A stretch of 64,000 bases of DNA from Pseudoalteromonas piscicida (GTDB lineage Bacteria > Pseudomonadota > Gammaproteobacteria > Enterobacterales > Alteromonadaceae). The notes below the pieces were generated by a model. It did no database searches. It had not been told where the DNA came from and saw nothing but the letters and a program-made list of their open reading frames with translations. The stretch covers positions 3,526,501 through 3,590,500 of the forward strand of contig NZ_CP011924.1 in the NCBI RefSeq assembly GCF_000238315.3, given 5' to 3'. The position numbers and the translations under genes were made by a program. Shown here piece after piece: positions 17,383 to 25,830 of the stretch. Position 1 is the stretch's first letter, and each line of letters opens with the position of its first letter.

Positions 17383-19230
17383 TTATTCAAATAAGGCGTC
17401 GATGGTGCCTTGAGCAAGTGGGTGGTATCCCGGACGTGCTTGTTGATAAACACGGTAAGCCCAGTCACGCTTGCCATTCTTAATGAGAGACTTGTATAAA
17501 TTCACAATAAGCTTGCGACGACCAATACTTACTAGATGCTTTTCAAGGTCTGGGTAAATAGCTTGGTAGCCGTTACCTACTGCTAGCATATACCAAGCAA
17601 ATGCGCGTTCAGCGTTGGTCGATTGGGTCAGCTTAAACGCCTTGTCCAATGCTTCCATACGCTCAATGGCGAGATCTCTTGGTAAGTTATTAATAAAGTG
17701 CAGCCACTCATGTACTGTCCAAGTGTCGGTCGGTAAATCTGCAAGTGTTTTCTCGTCTTTTAACCAAGCTTGAGTTAGCGCATCCACTTTTTCAAAGGCA
17801 TCAGAAGTTGGGTTCGGTGCGTCGCTTGGCAAGCCTGGCTCATAAATCCACTCTTTGGCTTTTTCTAAGCTCACGATACCAGGATATTGCTGTAGCAAGT
17901 TTTTGTCTAAGTACGCGACGAATTCATCAGTAGTCAGAGATTTAAAAGAGAAAGTGTTAAAGTAGGTTTTAACAAACTTGTCGAACTTGTCACGACCAAA
18001 CTTTTCTTCTAGATAAATAAGGAATAATTGACCTTTAGTGTAAGGTACAGAGCTAAACGCATCGTCAGGGTCGCGGCCATTAAGCTCTAAATTCATGCGT
18101 GTATCAGGGGCGGCAATAGTTTTAAGTTGTGCGCGTAGGCCTGCAGCGTCAAGTGCTTGTTCCATCACCGCGCGGTCACGACCAAACACTTCTTCCATAA
18201 TACGGTTTTCAACGTAAGAGGTGAAACCCTCATTTAGCCATAGGTCTTCCCACGTCGCGTTGGTCACTAAGTTGCCAGACCAAGAGTGCGCTAGCTCGTG
18301 GGCGATTAGGTTTACTAAGCTTTTGTCACCGGCAACTACAGTTGGCGTGATAAATGACAGGCGTGGATTTTCCATACCACCAAACGGGAAGCTAGGCGGC
18401 AACATGAGCAGGTCGTATCTACCCCAAGCGTATTCACCATACATGGCATTGGTTTTATCGATCATCGCTTGCGTATCATTAAACTCAGCAACAGAGGCAT
18501 CGAGGATTTGCGGTTCTGCAAAAATCGCAGTTTGGTGCGACATCTCTTTATATTCAAGGTTACCTGCACCAATTGCAATTAGGTACGGTGGGATAGCTTG
18601 CGGCATATCAAACCAATAATCGCCATCTTTGATCAATGCGCCGGTATTGTCCGCACTCATTACCGCACGTACATCTTTAGGCGTATGTACGCGAGCAGAG
18701 TAAGTCACACGCATTGCTGGCGTATCCTGCACAGGGATCCAACTACGAGCATGAATAGCTTGAGATTGGCTATACATAAATGGGTGAGATTTACTTGCGG
18801 TTTGCTGCGGTGTTAACCACTGTAGACCTGATGCTACTGGCAAGCTGTTGTAATAAATACGTGCTTTTTTTGCTTGCTCTTTAAAGTGAATAGTTAACTT
18901 AGCACCTTTCACATCATCGCGCTTGGCAAGATCAAACTTGGCGGTATGCCATTTATCATCTTTACCTTGATACATCACTTTGTCGATTTCGAGGTCACGC
19001 GTATCTAGTACCAGCGTTCTTGCTTGGCGATTCTGCCAATCTAGTGTGTGTTCAACAAAACCTTCTAGTTGCTTATCTTCAAAGTCAACGTCTAGGTCTA
19101 AATGCAAGTGTGTGGTAATAACATCGTTAAGATTGGCGTAAGTGTGTTGGTCAACGGCTGCGTTTACATCAGCAGTGTGGACAAGGCCAGCCATGGCAAG
19201 GCTGAGCGTAAGTGCCGAAAGTTTAATCAT
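17383..19230 (-). CDS. Exported M1-family zinc aminopeptidase, leukotriene-A4-hydrolase type
   Basis: A 615-residue protein with a signal peptide (cleavage about residue 24, VNAAVDQH), a beta-saddle N-terminal domain, the substrate motif FGGMENPRL (about 281-289), the zinc site HELAHSWSGNL (about 310-320) with its third ligand Glu in LWLNEGFTSY (about 330-339), and a C-terminal helical domain like that of leukotriene A4 hydrolases. It should remove N-terminal residues from peptides in the periplasm. Its stop codon coincides with the TTA flank of the MITE. It is monocistronic and divergent from murB. Confidence 0.92.
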   Translation of the reverse strand: MIKLSALTLSLAMAGLVHTADVNAAVDQHTYANLNDVITTHLHLDLDVDFEDKQLEGFVEHTLDWQNRQARTLVLDTRDLEIDKVMYQGKDDKWHTAKFDLAKRDDVKGAKLTIHFKEQAKKARIYYNSLPVASGLQWLTPQQTASKSHPFMYSQSQAIHARSWIPVQDTPAMRVTYSARVHTPKDVRAVMSADNTGALIKDGDYWFDMPQAIPPYLIAIGAGNLEYKEMSHQTAIFAEPQILDASVAEFNDTQAMIDKTNAMYGEYAWGRYDLLMLPPSFPFGGMENPRLSFITPTVVAGDKSLVNLIAHELAHSWSGNLVTNATWEDLWLNEGFTSYVENRIMEEVFGRDRAVMEQALDAAGLRAQLKTIAAPDTRMNLELNGRDPDDAFSSVPYTKGQLFLIYLEEKFGRDKFDKFVKTYFNTFSFKSLTTDEFVAYLDKNLLQQYPGIVSLEKAKEWIYEPGLPSDAPNPTSDAFEKVDALTQAWLKDEKTLADLPTDTWTVHEWLHFINNLPRDLAIERMEALDKAFKLTQSTNAERAFAWYMLAVGNGYQAIYPDLEKHLVSIGRRKLIVNLYKSLIKNGKRDWAYRVYQQARPGYHPLAQGTIDALFE

Positions 19231-19410
19231 AATGCTGCTCTTATAAAAAGAATATTCCCAATTAGAACGGCTAACATAACTAATTTCTGACCATTTAAAC
19301 AGTATAAGCCGATGGGTTACATAAAATGGTGGGCAAGATGACGTTAATGCGTAAGTCAGGGCAATGCGCTACACTAGCGCCAGTTTAGTTAATATTGGCA
19401 AGGTGCTGCA

Positions 19411-20430
19411 GTGACTAGTTTGCAGTCTTATCACACTTTTTCGCTGCCGTCGGGTTGCGAGTCCCTTATTATTATCACAGATCCACATGCGCTGGTTGAG
19501 CTCGATTTCAGTCGCCCTTTCTTTTTAATCGGGGAAGGGAGTAATACCATTTTTCTGGAAGACTATGCTGGAACCGTTATTAAGCTTGCGACCTTAGGTG
19601 TCGATATCGAGCAACAAGATGATAGTTATGTTGTTACAGTCGCAGCTGGAGAAAACTGGCACCAGCTCGTTACAAAGCTGCTTGATAACGGAATTGACGG
19701 GTTAGAAAATCTCGCGCTGATCCCTGGTACCGTTGGCGCGGCGCCGGTACAAAATATCGGCGCCTACGGCGTTGAAGTATCACAATTTATCACTGCCGTT
19801 AGAGGATTTGATATTGCCGAGCGGCGCTTCACTACATTAACAAATGCAGAGTGTGAATTTGGCTATCGAGATTCGGTCTTTAAACACCGCCTAAAAGATA
19901 AGTTTGTGATTACAGAAGTGACATTTACACTGCCTAAACGTTGGCAGCCAACGTTAAGTTATGGCCCACTACAAAGCTTGAGTGATACAGCAACTGCACA
20001 AGAGATTTGTGAAGCGGTGATAGTTACCAGAAACAGTAAATTGCCCGATCCTGCGACACTTGCAAATGCCGGGAGCTTTTTTAAAAACCCAGTGGTTGAT
20101 AGGGCGTTTGCAGCTCAGTTGAAAAGTAAATTTCCTGAGGTGCCAGCGTTTGATGTGGACAATGACCATGTAAAACTTGCGGCTGGCTGGTTAATTGACA
20201 AAGCGGGTCTAAAAGGCTGTCACCGTGGAGCCATTCGTGTGTATGAGAAACAAGCGCTGGTACTTGTTCATAGTGGTGGCAGCACCGGCGAAGATTTAAC
20301 ACAGTTAGTGAGCCATATTCAGCAAACCGTTTGGCAAAAATTTGCTGTGTTACTCGAGCATGAAGTGCGCCTTATAACAAAGCATGGTGAATGTCAGTTG
20401 CAAAGTGTGGAATGCCATGAAAACGCCTGA
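19411..20430 (+). CDS. murB: UDP-N-acetylenolpyruvoylglucosamine reductase
   Basis: MurB reduces UDP-GlcNAc-enolpyruvate to UDP-MurNAc with NADPH and FAD in peptidoglycan synthesis. The 339-residue protein shows the FAD-binding segment IGEGSNTIF (about residues 38-46), ALIPGTVGAAPVQNIGAYG (about 104-122), GYRDSVFK, and the catalytic-domain NAGSFFKNP and LAAGWLIDKAGLKG, which mark a type I (E. coli-like) MurB. The start is GTG. It overlaps birA by 14 bp, the conserved murB-birA arrangement. Confidence 0.95.
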   Translation: MTSLQSYHTFSLPSGCESLIIITDPHALVELDFSRPFFLIGEGSNTIFLEDYAGTVIKLATLGVDIEQQDDSYVVTVAAGENWHQLVTKLLDNGIDGLENLALIPGTVGAAPVQNIGAYGVEVSQFITAVRGFDIAERRFTTLTNAECEFGYRDSVFKHRLKDKFVITEVTFTLPKRWQPTLSYGPLQSLSDTATAQEICEAVIVTRNSKLPDPATLANAGSFFKNPVVDRAFAAQLKSKFPEVPAFDVDNDHVKLAAGWLIDKAGLKGCHRGAIRVYEKQALVLVHSGGSTGEDLTQLVSHIQQTVWQKFAVLLEHEVRLITKHGECQLQSVECHENA

Positions 20431-21409
20431 TCATAAAAAGCAAACGATTTTAGCAGCCTTGAATAAAGGAGAATTTGTCTCAGGGCAAGAACTTGGCGAA
20501 CAATTAGGTATTAGTCGCGCGGCTATTGCGAAGCATATAGCGGCGTTGCAAGAGATGGGCGTGGATATTTTTCGAGTCAATGGCCGCGGCTATAAACTCA
20601 ATTATAACTTACCGCTTATTCATCAAAGTAAGTTGAATACTCTATGGCAACAGCAGTTTCAAAGTGAGTGTCCTATCGAATATCACGCAATTATAGACTC
20701 AACGAATAGCGAGCTAATGCGTCGTTTGCAGGACAAACAGAATATGGGCTCAGGCCATGTCTTGGTGGCAGAAATGCAGCAAGCTGGCAGAGGGCGCAGA
20801 GGTCGGGTATGGCAATCGCCCTTTGGTGCTAACCTTTATTACAGTTATTATTGGCAGTTTGACGCTGGTATGCAAGCCGCGATGGGCTTATCTATTGCTG
20901 TAGGACTTGCGGTATATGATGCGTTAAAGGTCCTTTATGGTATTTCCGTTGAATTAAAATGGCCAAACGATATATATCTCAACCAGCAAAAACTGGCGGG
21001 GATTTTGGTTGAGCTAGAGGGGCAAGTAGAAGGGCCTTGCCATCTTGTGATTGGGATTGGGCTAAATATATGCATGCCAGAATCAGCCTCTAAACACATC
21101 GACCAAGCTTGGACAGATCTGCAAACGCACTTAGGCCAAATTGATAAAAATCAGTTAGTGGTGCAGCTCACTCACTCTTTGTCTGAGCGTCTTGCCCAGT
21201 ATAAAGAGTCTGGACTGAGCGAAATGGTGACCGAATGGAATAGTCTAAATGCCTTTAAAGGTGACGCAGTGACCTTGAGTACTGGACAAAGAGAGTGGCG
21301 TGGGATCTGTGAAGGCATCGATATGCAAGGTGGCTTATTGCTTAGGCAAGATGGTGAGCTTAAAGCTTTTTATGGCGGTGAAATTTCGTTAAGAAAGGTG
21401 ATATCGTGA
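20417..21409 (+). CDS. birA: Biotin-protein ligase / biotin operon repressor BirA
   Basis: BirA activates biotin with ATP, transfers it to carrier proteins and represses biotin genes as biotinyl-AMP-bound dimer. The 330-residue protein has an N-terminal winged helix (QELGEQLGISRAAIAKHIAA), the ligase loop GRGRRGRVWQSPFG (about residues 120-133), the catalytic KWPND (about 180-184) and GIGLNI. I chose the ATG at 20417 rather than the open-frame start at 20384; it lies inside the murB end. Its last four bases overlap coaX. Its 3' part is repeated downstream. Confidence 0.94.
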   Translation: MKTPDHKKQTILAALNKGEFVSGQELGEQLGISRAAIAKHIAALQEMGVDIFRVNGRGYKLNYNLPLIHQSKLNTLWQQQFQSECPIEYHAIIDSTNSELMRRLQDKQNMGSGHVLVAEMQQAGRGRRGRVWQSPFGANLYYSYYWQFDAGMQAAMGLSIAVGLAVYDALKVLYGISVELKWPNDIYLNQQKLAGILVELEGQVEGPCHLVIGIGLNICMPESASKHIDQAWTDLQTHLGQIDKNQLVVQLTHSLSERLAQYKESGLSEMVTEWNSLNAFKGDAVTLSTGQREWRGICEGIDMQGGLLLRQDGELKAFYGGEISLRKVIS

Positions 21410-22098
21410 AACTGCTAATTGACGTAGGTAATACTGCAGTTAAATATGCGCTTGAGCATGAAGGCCGTATTAGTCCTGTAAAAGAAAGTAATATTGAATG
21501 GCAAAAGCTAACTGCAATTGTCTGCTCTCAGGTTGGTAAGGGAGCGGGATTACAGTGGGTGGAAAGTCGCGCCTCTGAGTTTGGTCTTGTGCTAGAGCAA
21601 GCACAAGTATCGCCTAGGCGAGCTGGGGTAACTTGTGCCTATCCTAGTTTTAAAAATTTGGGGATTGATAGGTGGCTCGCGGTACTTGCCGCGCATGCTC
21701 TATATCCAACGCAAGATATAATCGTGATTGATTCTGGCACTGCGACCACGGTTGATGTAGTGACTGCACAAGGGATACACATGGGTGGGTGGATTTTGCC
21801 AGGCATCGATCTCATGATATCCAGTATTACCGCGCGTGCAGAGCGGGTATTTTGTGATGACAACACGCCTTTTGCCGCAGAATTTGCTAAAAATACACCA
21901 GAAGCGGTGAAAAATGGTGCGTTAGCCGCAACACTTGGGCTCGTACATAGTGCAAAACAGCAACTTAATAATGAGTCTGCGTTGGTATTGTGCGCAGGTG
22001 GATATGGCGAGTTAATAAAAAACCATATTGCGTCAGCGGTTTTTGATGACCTTTTGGTATTCAAAGGGCTATCAGTTTGGTGGAAAAACCCACAATAA
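21406..22098 (+). CDS. coaX: Type III pantothenate kinase, copy 1
   Basis: CoaX phosphorylates pantothenate, the first step of coenzyme A synthesis. The 230-residue ASKHA-fold protein has the phosphate motif DVGNTAVKYAL (about residues 5-15), GIDRWLAVLAA (about 86-96), DSGTATTVDVV (about 110-120) and GGWILPGIDLM. The GTG start overlaps the birA stop by 4 bp. An identical second copy follows after the birA fragment. Confidence 0.94.
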   Translation: MKLLIDVGNTAVKYALEHEGRISPVKESNIEWQKLTAIVCSQVGKGAGLQWVESRASEFGLVLEQAQVSPRRAGVTCAYPSFKNLGIDRWLAVLAAHALYPTQDIIVIDSGTATTVDVVTAQGIHMGGWILPGIDLMISSITARAERVFCDDNTPFAAEFAKNTPEAVKNGALAATLGLVHSAKQQLNNESALVLCAGGYGELIKNHIASAVFDDLLVFKGLSVWWKNPQ

Positions 22099-22172
22099 CT
22101 GTAAAAATGTCATGGGATTGGCTTAAAACTGAGCGTTTGAACAATAAATTTAAATTTTTTTGCATATTCCTG

Positions 22173-22201
22173 TTGCATCAAGTCAATGGTTGCTCTAATA
22201 T
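22173..22201 (+). promoter_or_regulatory. Duplicated copy of the tRNA-tuf promoter
   Basis: TTGCAT (22173-22178), 17 bp, TAATAT (22196-22201), identical to 23541-23569. Through the duplication it now precedes the truncated birA and coaX copy 2 instead of a tRNA. Confidence 0.6.
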
Positions 22202-22216
22202 CTCGCCCCGTACTAA

Positions 22217-22777
22217 AGCAGGCAGTTTGACGCTGGTATGCAAGCCGCGATGGGCTTATCTATTGCTGTAGGACTTGCGGTATATGATGCGTTAAAGGTC
22301 CTTTATGGTATTTCCGTTGAATTAAAATGGCCAAACGATATATATCTCAACCAGCAAAAACTGGCGGGGATTTTGGTTGAGCTAGAGGGGCAAGTAGAAG
22401 GGCCTTGCCATCTTGTGATTGGGATTGGGCTAAATATATGCATGCCAGAATCAGCCTCTAAACACATCGACCAAGCTTGGACAGATCTGCAAACGCACTT
22501 AGGCCAAATTGATAAAAATCAGTTAGTGGTGCAGCTCACTCACTCTTTGTCTGAGCGTCTTGCCCAGTATAAAGAGTCTGGACTGAGCGAAATGGTGACC
22601 GAATGGAATAGTCTAAATGCCTTTAAAGGTGACGCAGTGACCTTGAGTACTGGACAAAGAGAGTGGCGTGGGATCTGTGAAGGCATCGATATGCAAGGTG
22701 GCTTATTGCTTAGGCAAGATGGTGAGCTTAAAGCTTTTTATGGCGGTGAAATTTCGTTAAGAAAGGTGATATCGTGA
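22217..22777 (+). pseudogene. birA: 5'-truncated birA fragment
   Basis: The duplicated unit starts inside birA, so only its C-terminal 182 or so codons are present; an in-frame ATG at 22238 would give 179 residues. The winged-helix DNA-binding domain and the GRGRRG biotinyl-AMP loop are missing, while KWPND and the C-terminal domain remain. It cannot be a complete ligase or repressor. It may still be transcribed, because the duplicated strong tRNA promoter lies just upstream, and it is coupled to coaX copy 2 by the same 4-bp overlap. Confidence 0.85.
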
Positions 22778-23466
22778 AACTGCTAATTGACGTAGGTAAT
22801 ACTGCAGTTAAATATGCGCTTGAGCATGAAGGCCGTATTAGTCCTGTAAAAGAAAGTAATATTGAATGGCAAAAGCTAACTGCAATTGTCTGCTCTCAGG
22901 TTGGTAAGGGAGCGGGATTACAGTGGGTGGAAAGTCGCGCCTCTGAGTTTGGTCTTGTGCTAGAGCAAGCACAAGTATCGCCTAGGCGAGCTGGGGTAAC
23001 TTGTGCCTATCCTAGTTTTAAAAATTTGGGGATTGATAGGTGGCTCGCGGTACTTGCCGCGCATGCTCTATATCCAACGCAAGATATAATCGTGATTGAT
23101 TCTGGCACTGCGACCACGGTTGATGTAGTGACTGCACAAGGGATACACATGGGTGGGTGGATTTTGCCAGGCATCGATCTCATGATATCCAGTATTACCG
23201 CGCGTGCAGAGCGGGTATTTTGTGATGACAACACGCCTTTTGCCGCAGAATTTGCTAAAAATACACCAGAAGCGGTGAAAAATGGTGCGTTAGCCGCAAC
23301 ACTTGGGCTCGTACATAGTGCAAAACAGCAACTTAATAATGAGTCTGCGTTGGTATTGTGCGCAGGTGGATATGGCGAGTTAATAAAAAACCATATTGCG
23401 TCAGCGGTTTTTGATGACCTTTTGGTATTCAAAGGGCTATCAGTTTGGTGGAAAAACCCACAATAA
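22774..23466 (+). CDS. coaX: Type III pantothenate kinase, copy 2
   Basis: The 230-residue product is identical to copy 1 at 21406, with the same DVGNTAVKYAL and DSGTATTVDVV motifs and the same GTG start overlapping the preceding birA frame. It is complete and presumably functional. It differs from copy 1 in context: it sits downstream of a truncated birA and a copy of the stable-RNA promoter, so its expression could follow growth rate. This copy precedes the tRNA-tuf unit. Confidence 0.9.
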   Translation: MKLLIDVGNTAVKYALEHEGRISPVKESNIEWQKLTAIVCSQVGKGAGLQWVESRASEFGLVLEQAQVSPRRAGVTCAYPSFKNLGIDRWLAVLAAHALYPTQDIIVIDSGTATTVDVVTAQGIHMGGWILPGIDLMISSITARAERVFCDDNTPFAAEFAKNTPEAVKNGALAATLGLVHSAKQQLNNESALVLCAGGYGELIKNHIASAVFDDLLVFKGLSVWWKNPQ

Positions 23467-23540
23467 CTGTAAAAATGTCATGGGATTGGCTTAAAACTGA
23501 GCGTTTGAACAATAAATTTAAATTTTTTTGCATATTCCTG

Positions 23541-23569
23541 TTGCATCAAGTCAATGGTTGCTCTAATAT
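23541..23569 (+). promoter_or_regulatory. Stable-RNA promoter of the tRNA-tuf operon
   Basis: TTGCAT at 23541-23546 and TAATAT at 23564-23569 are 17 bp apart, followed by the GC-rich discriminator ctcgcccc, typical of stringently controlled tRNA promoters. The expected start is near 23576, about 15 bases before tRNA-Thr. Confidence 0.65.
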
Positions 23570-23590
23570 CTCGCCCCGTACTAAAGCAGT

Positions 23591-23666
<76 letters not shown>

Positions 23667-23714
23667 TCTTTTTACCCTATCTTGTATAGGATGCTTTAGG
23701 AAAGAATTTTACGT

Positions 23715-23799
23715 GGAGGGGTTCCCGAGCGGCCAAAGGGATCAGACTGTAAATCTGACGGCTCAGCCTTCGCTGGTTCGAATCCAGCTCCCTCCACCA
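23715..23799 (+). tRNA. tRNA-Tyr (GUA)
   Basis: An 85-nt class II tRNA with a long variable arm, anticodon loop CTGTAAA (anticodon GUA), acceptor GGAGGGG/CCCTCC region and encoded CCA. Confidence 0.97.
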
Positions 23800-23843
23800 C
23801 TTTATTCTTGACGGTTAGAGGTAGTTAAGAACAGGTTCCTAAA

Positions 23844-23918
<75 letters not shown>

Positions 23919-23931
23919 GTTCGTCTGGCGT

Positions 23932-24007
23932 GCTGATATAGCTCAGTTGGTAGAGCGCACCCTTGGTAAGGGTGAGGTCGGCAGTTCAAATCTGCCTATC
24001 AGCACCA
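23932..24007 (+). tRNA. tRNA-Thr (GGU)
   Basis: A 76-nt tRNA with acceptor GCTGATA/TATCAGC, anticodon loop CTTGGTA (anticodon GGU) and encoded CCA. Last tRNA before tuf. Confidence 0.97.
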
Positions 24008-24037
24008 GTCTCCGAAGAATCTTCTCAAATACTTCCT

Positions 24038-24107
24038 TTGAATTGTCGAAAAAATATTTATAATAGACTGAATAATTCTAATCCACACTCGTCGTGGATT
24101 ATTTTTA
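24038..24107 (+). promoter_or_regulatory. Possible tuf promoter and leader hairpin
   Basis: TTGAAT (24038-24043) and TATAAT (24059-24064), 15 bp apart, could form a tuf promoter. Just after, TAATCCAC and GTGGATTA (24080-24102) form a hairpin followed by TTTTT. That hairpin is either the end of the tRNA transcript or an attenuator before tuf (start 24145). Confidence 0.45.
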
Positions 24108-24144
24108 TATGTAATCTAGATACACAAAACTTATAGGTTTCGTC

Positions 24145-25329
24145 ATGGCAAAAGAAAAGTTTGAACGCGTAAAACCGCACGTAAACGTTGGTACTATCGG
24201 CCACGTTGACCACGGTAAAACAACTCTAACTGCAGCAATCACTAACGTACTTGCAAAAGTATACGGTGGTACAGCAAAAGACTTCGCATCAATCGATAAC
24301 GCTCCAGAAGAGCGTGAGCGTGGTATCACAATCTCAACTTCACACGTTGAGTATGACACACCAACTCGTCACTATGCACACGTAGACTGTCCAGGACACG
24401 CTGACTATGTTAAAAACATGATCACTGGTGCTGCACAGATGGACGGCGCGATCCTAGTAGTTGCTGCTACTGACGGTCCTATGCCTCAAACACGTGAGCA
24501 CATCCTACTTTCTCGTCAGGTTGGTGTACCTTACATCATCGTATTCATGAACAAATGTGACATGGTTGACGACGAAGAGCTACTAGAGCTAGTAGAGATG
24601 GAAGTTCGTGAACTACTTTCTGAGTACGACTTCCCAGGTGATGACCTACCACTAATCCAAGGTTCAGCGCTAAAAGCACTAGAAGGCGAAGAGCAGTGGG
24701 AAGCGAAGATCATTGAGCTTGCAGAAGCACTAGATTCTTACATCCCAGAGCCAGAGCGTGACATCGATAAGCCATTCATCATGCCTATCGAAGACGTATT
24801 CTCAATCCAGGGTCGTGGTACAGTAGTAACAGGCCGTGTAGAAGCTGGTATCATCAACGTGAACGACGAAGTAGAAATCGTAGGTATTAAAGAAACTACG
24901 AAGACAACTTGTACAGGTGTTGAGATGTTCCGTAAGCTTCTAGACGAAGGTCGTGCGGGTGAGAACATCGGTGCACTACTACGTGGTACTAAGCGTGATG
25001 AAGTTGAACGTGGTCAAGTACTATGTAAGCCTGGTTCTATCAAGCCACACACAAAATTCACTTCAGAAGTATACGTGCTTTCGAAAGATGAAGGTGGTCG
25101 TCACACTCCTTTCTTCAAAGGTTACCGTCCACAGTTCTACTTCCGTACAACAGACGTAACTGGTGACATCCAGCTACCAGACGGCGTAGAAATGGTAATG
25201 CCTGGCGACAACATCAAGATGACTGTTGAGCTAATCGTACCAATCGCAATGGACGAAGGTCTACGTTTCGCTATCCGTGAAGGTGGCCGTACAGTAGGTG
25301 CTGGTGTTGTAGCAACAATCGAAGAGTAA
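24145..25329 (+). CDS. tuf: Elongation factor Tu
   Basis: EF-Tu delivers aminoacyl-tRNA to the ribosome with GTP. The 394-residue protein has G1 GHVDHGKTT (about residues 19-27), switch I RGITI, G3 DCPGHADY (about 81-88), G4 NKCD (about 136-139) and the C-terminal barrel domains ending [20 protein letters not shown]. Codon use is strongly biased (CTA Leu, GTA Val), as for highly expressed genes. The preceding tRNAs mark it as tufB-like, but secE-nusG, which normally follow, are absent; a terminator and a REP-like array follow instead. Confidence 0.98.
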   Translation: MAKEKFERVKPHVNVGTIGHVDHGKTTLTAAITNVLAKVYGGTAKDFASIDNAPEERERGITISTSHVEYDTPTRHYAHVDCPGHADYVKNMITGAAQMDGAILVVAATDGPMPQTREHILLSRQVGVPYIIVFMNKCDMVDDEELLELVEMEVRELLSEYDFPGDDLPLIQGSALKALEGEEQWEAKIIELAEALDSYIPEPERDIDKPFIMPIEDVFSIQGRGTVVTGRVEAGIINVNDEVEIVGIKETTKTTCTGVEMFRKLLDEGRAGENIGALLRGTKRDEVERGQVLCKPGSIKPHTKFTSEVYVLSKDEGGRHTPFFKGYRPQFYFRTTDVTGDIQLPDGVEMVMPGDNIKMTVELIVPIAMDEGLRFAIREGGRTVGAGVVATIEE

Positions 25330-25350
25330 TCTGTAGATTGTCGTAACACA

Positions 25351-25381
25351 CATAAAAAAGGTCGCTTTGGCGGCCTTTTTT
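25351..25381 (+). terminator. Intrinsic terminator of tuf
   Basis: AAAAAAGGTCGC and GCGGCCTTTTTT pair around a TTTG loop, with a T-run. It ends the tuf transcript 25-50 bp after the stop. Confidence 0.8.
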
Positions 25382-25382
25382 A

Positions 25383-25621
25383 ATGCCTTTGTTGATACGA
25401 TTTTATATCGCGACTATCGAAAAGGGTCGTTCTCTAATAAGAAGTACAGACCTTTTTATTATTACGCTTTAAAAGATGAACTCTTTGTCGAAGCAGTGAC
25501 TTTACATCGCGATTTTAAAGATAGAATTTTTGTGGTGGGAGCGAGTTTACCTCGCGATAAACTCTTTGTCGTAGCAGCGATTTTATATCGCGACCAACGA
25601 AAAGGGTCATTCTCCTATTAA
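25383..25621. repeat. REP-like array of imperfect palindromes
   Basis: Four related units carry a GCGA-type palindrome: TTTTATATCGCGA (25401 area), TTTACATCGCGAT, GAGCGAGTTTACCTCGCGA and GCGATTTTATATCGCGA (25578 area). The outer two share a direct repeat of about 40 bp ending in GAAAAGGGTC-TTCTC. The look is that of REP clusters such as those of Pseudomonas. An 84-codon open frame across the array is a by-product. The remainder to 25830 holds an ACGTAA/TTACGT inverted repeat (25756-25779) about 50 bp before the TRAP genes. Confidence 0.6.
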
Positions 25622-25830
25622 AGCATCATTTTTGTCGTTGTGATGGTTATAACGAACAATTCGATAATGTTCTTATATTTACTTTCGACAGCTTAAAATC
25701 CATATTCTCACCATTTAATCTCCCTATTCTATATGCTGATATCCTGCCACCAGTCACGTAAAAATTTGGTTAATTACGTAAAGGTGTGCACAATAAGCCC
25801 ATATAAAACCTAAAATTAGGGAGTGTAAAG

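Larger units (their letters stand above)
20853..23588 (+). repeat. Perfect 1368-bp tandem duplication of birA 3' end, coaX and tRNA promoter
   Basis: Unit 1 is 20853-22220 and unit 2 is 22221-23588; both begin GGCAGTTTGACGC and end TACTAAAGCA. I saw no differences. The joint shares only one base (G) of microhomology. The unit includes the tRNA-tuf promoter, so that promoter now also lies before the birA fragment. Confidence 0.9.

Noticed and set aside
21639..22064. A 141-codon minus-strand frame inside coaX, repeated at 23007-23432
   Set aside because: It is fully antisense to coaX, has composition unlike a real protein and is duplicated only because coaX is.
22207..22219. GTACTAAAG before the duplicated joint and before tRNA-Thr considered as another TTAGTAC operator
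   Set aside because: Only a half-site, lying downstream of the promoter start in a stable-RNA leader; no palindrome.
24531..25349. Several Ser/Thr-rich minus-strand frames and a plus-strand frame inside tuf
   Set aside because: They are shadows of the strongly codon-biased tuf gene on other frames.
25367..25621. An 84-codon plus-strand frame after tuf
   Set aside because: It is made entirely of the REP-like repeats; its apparent internal repeats are the palindromes read in frame.
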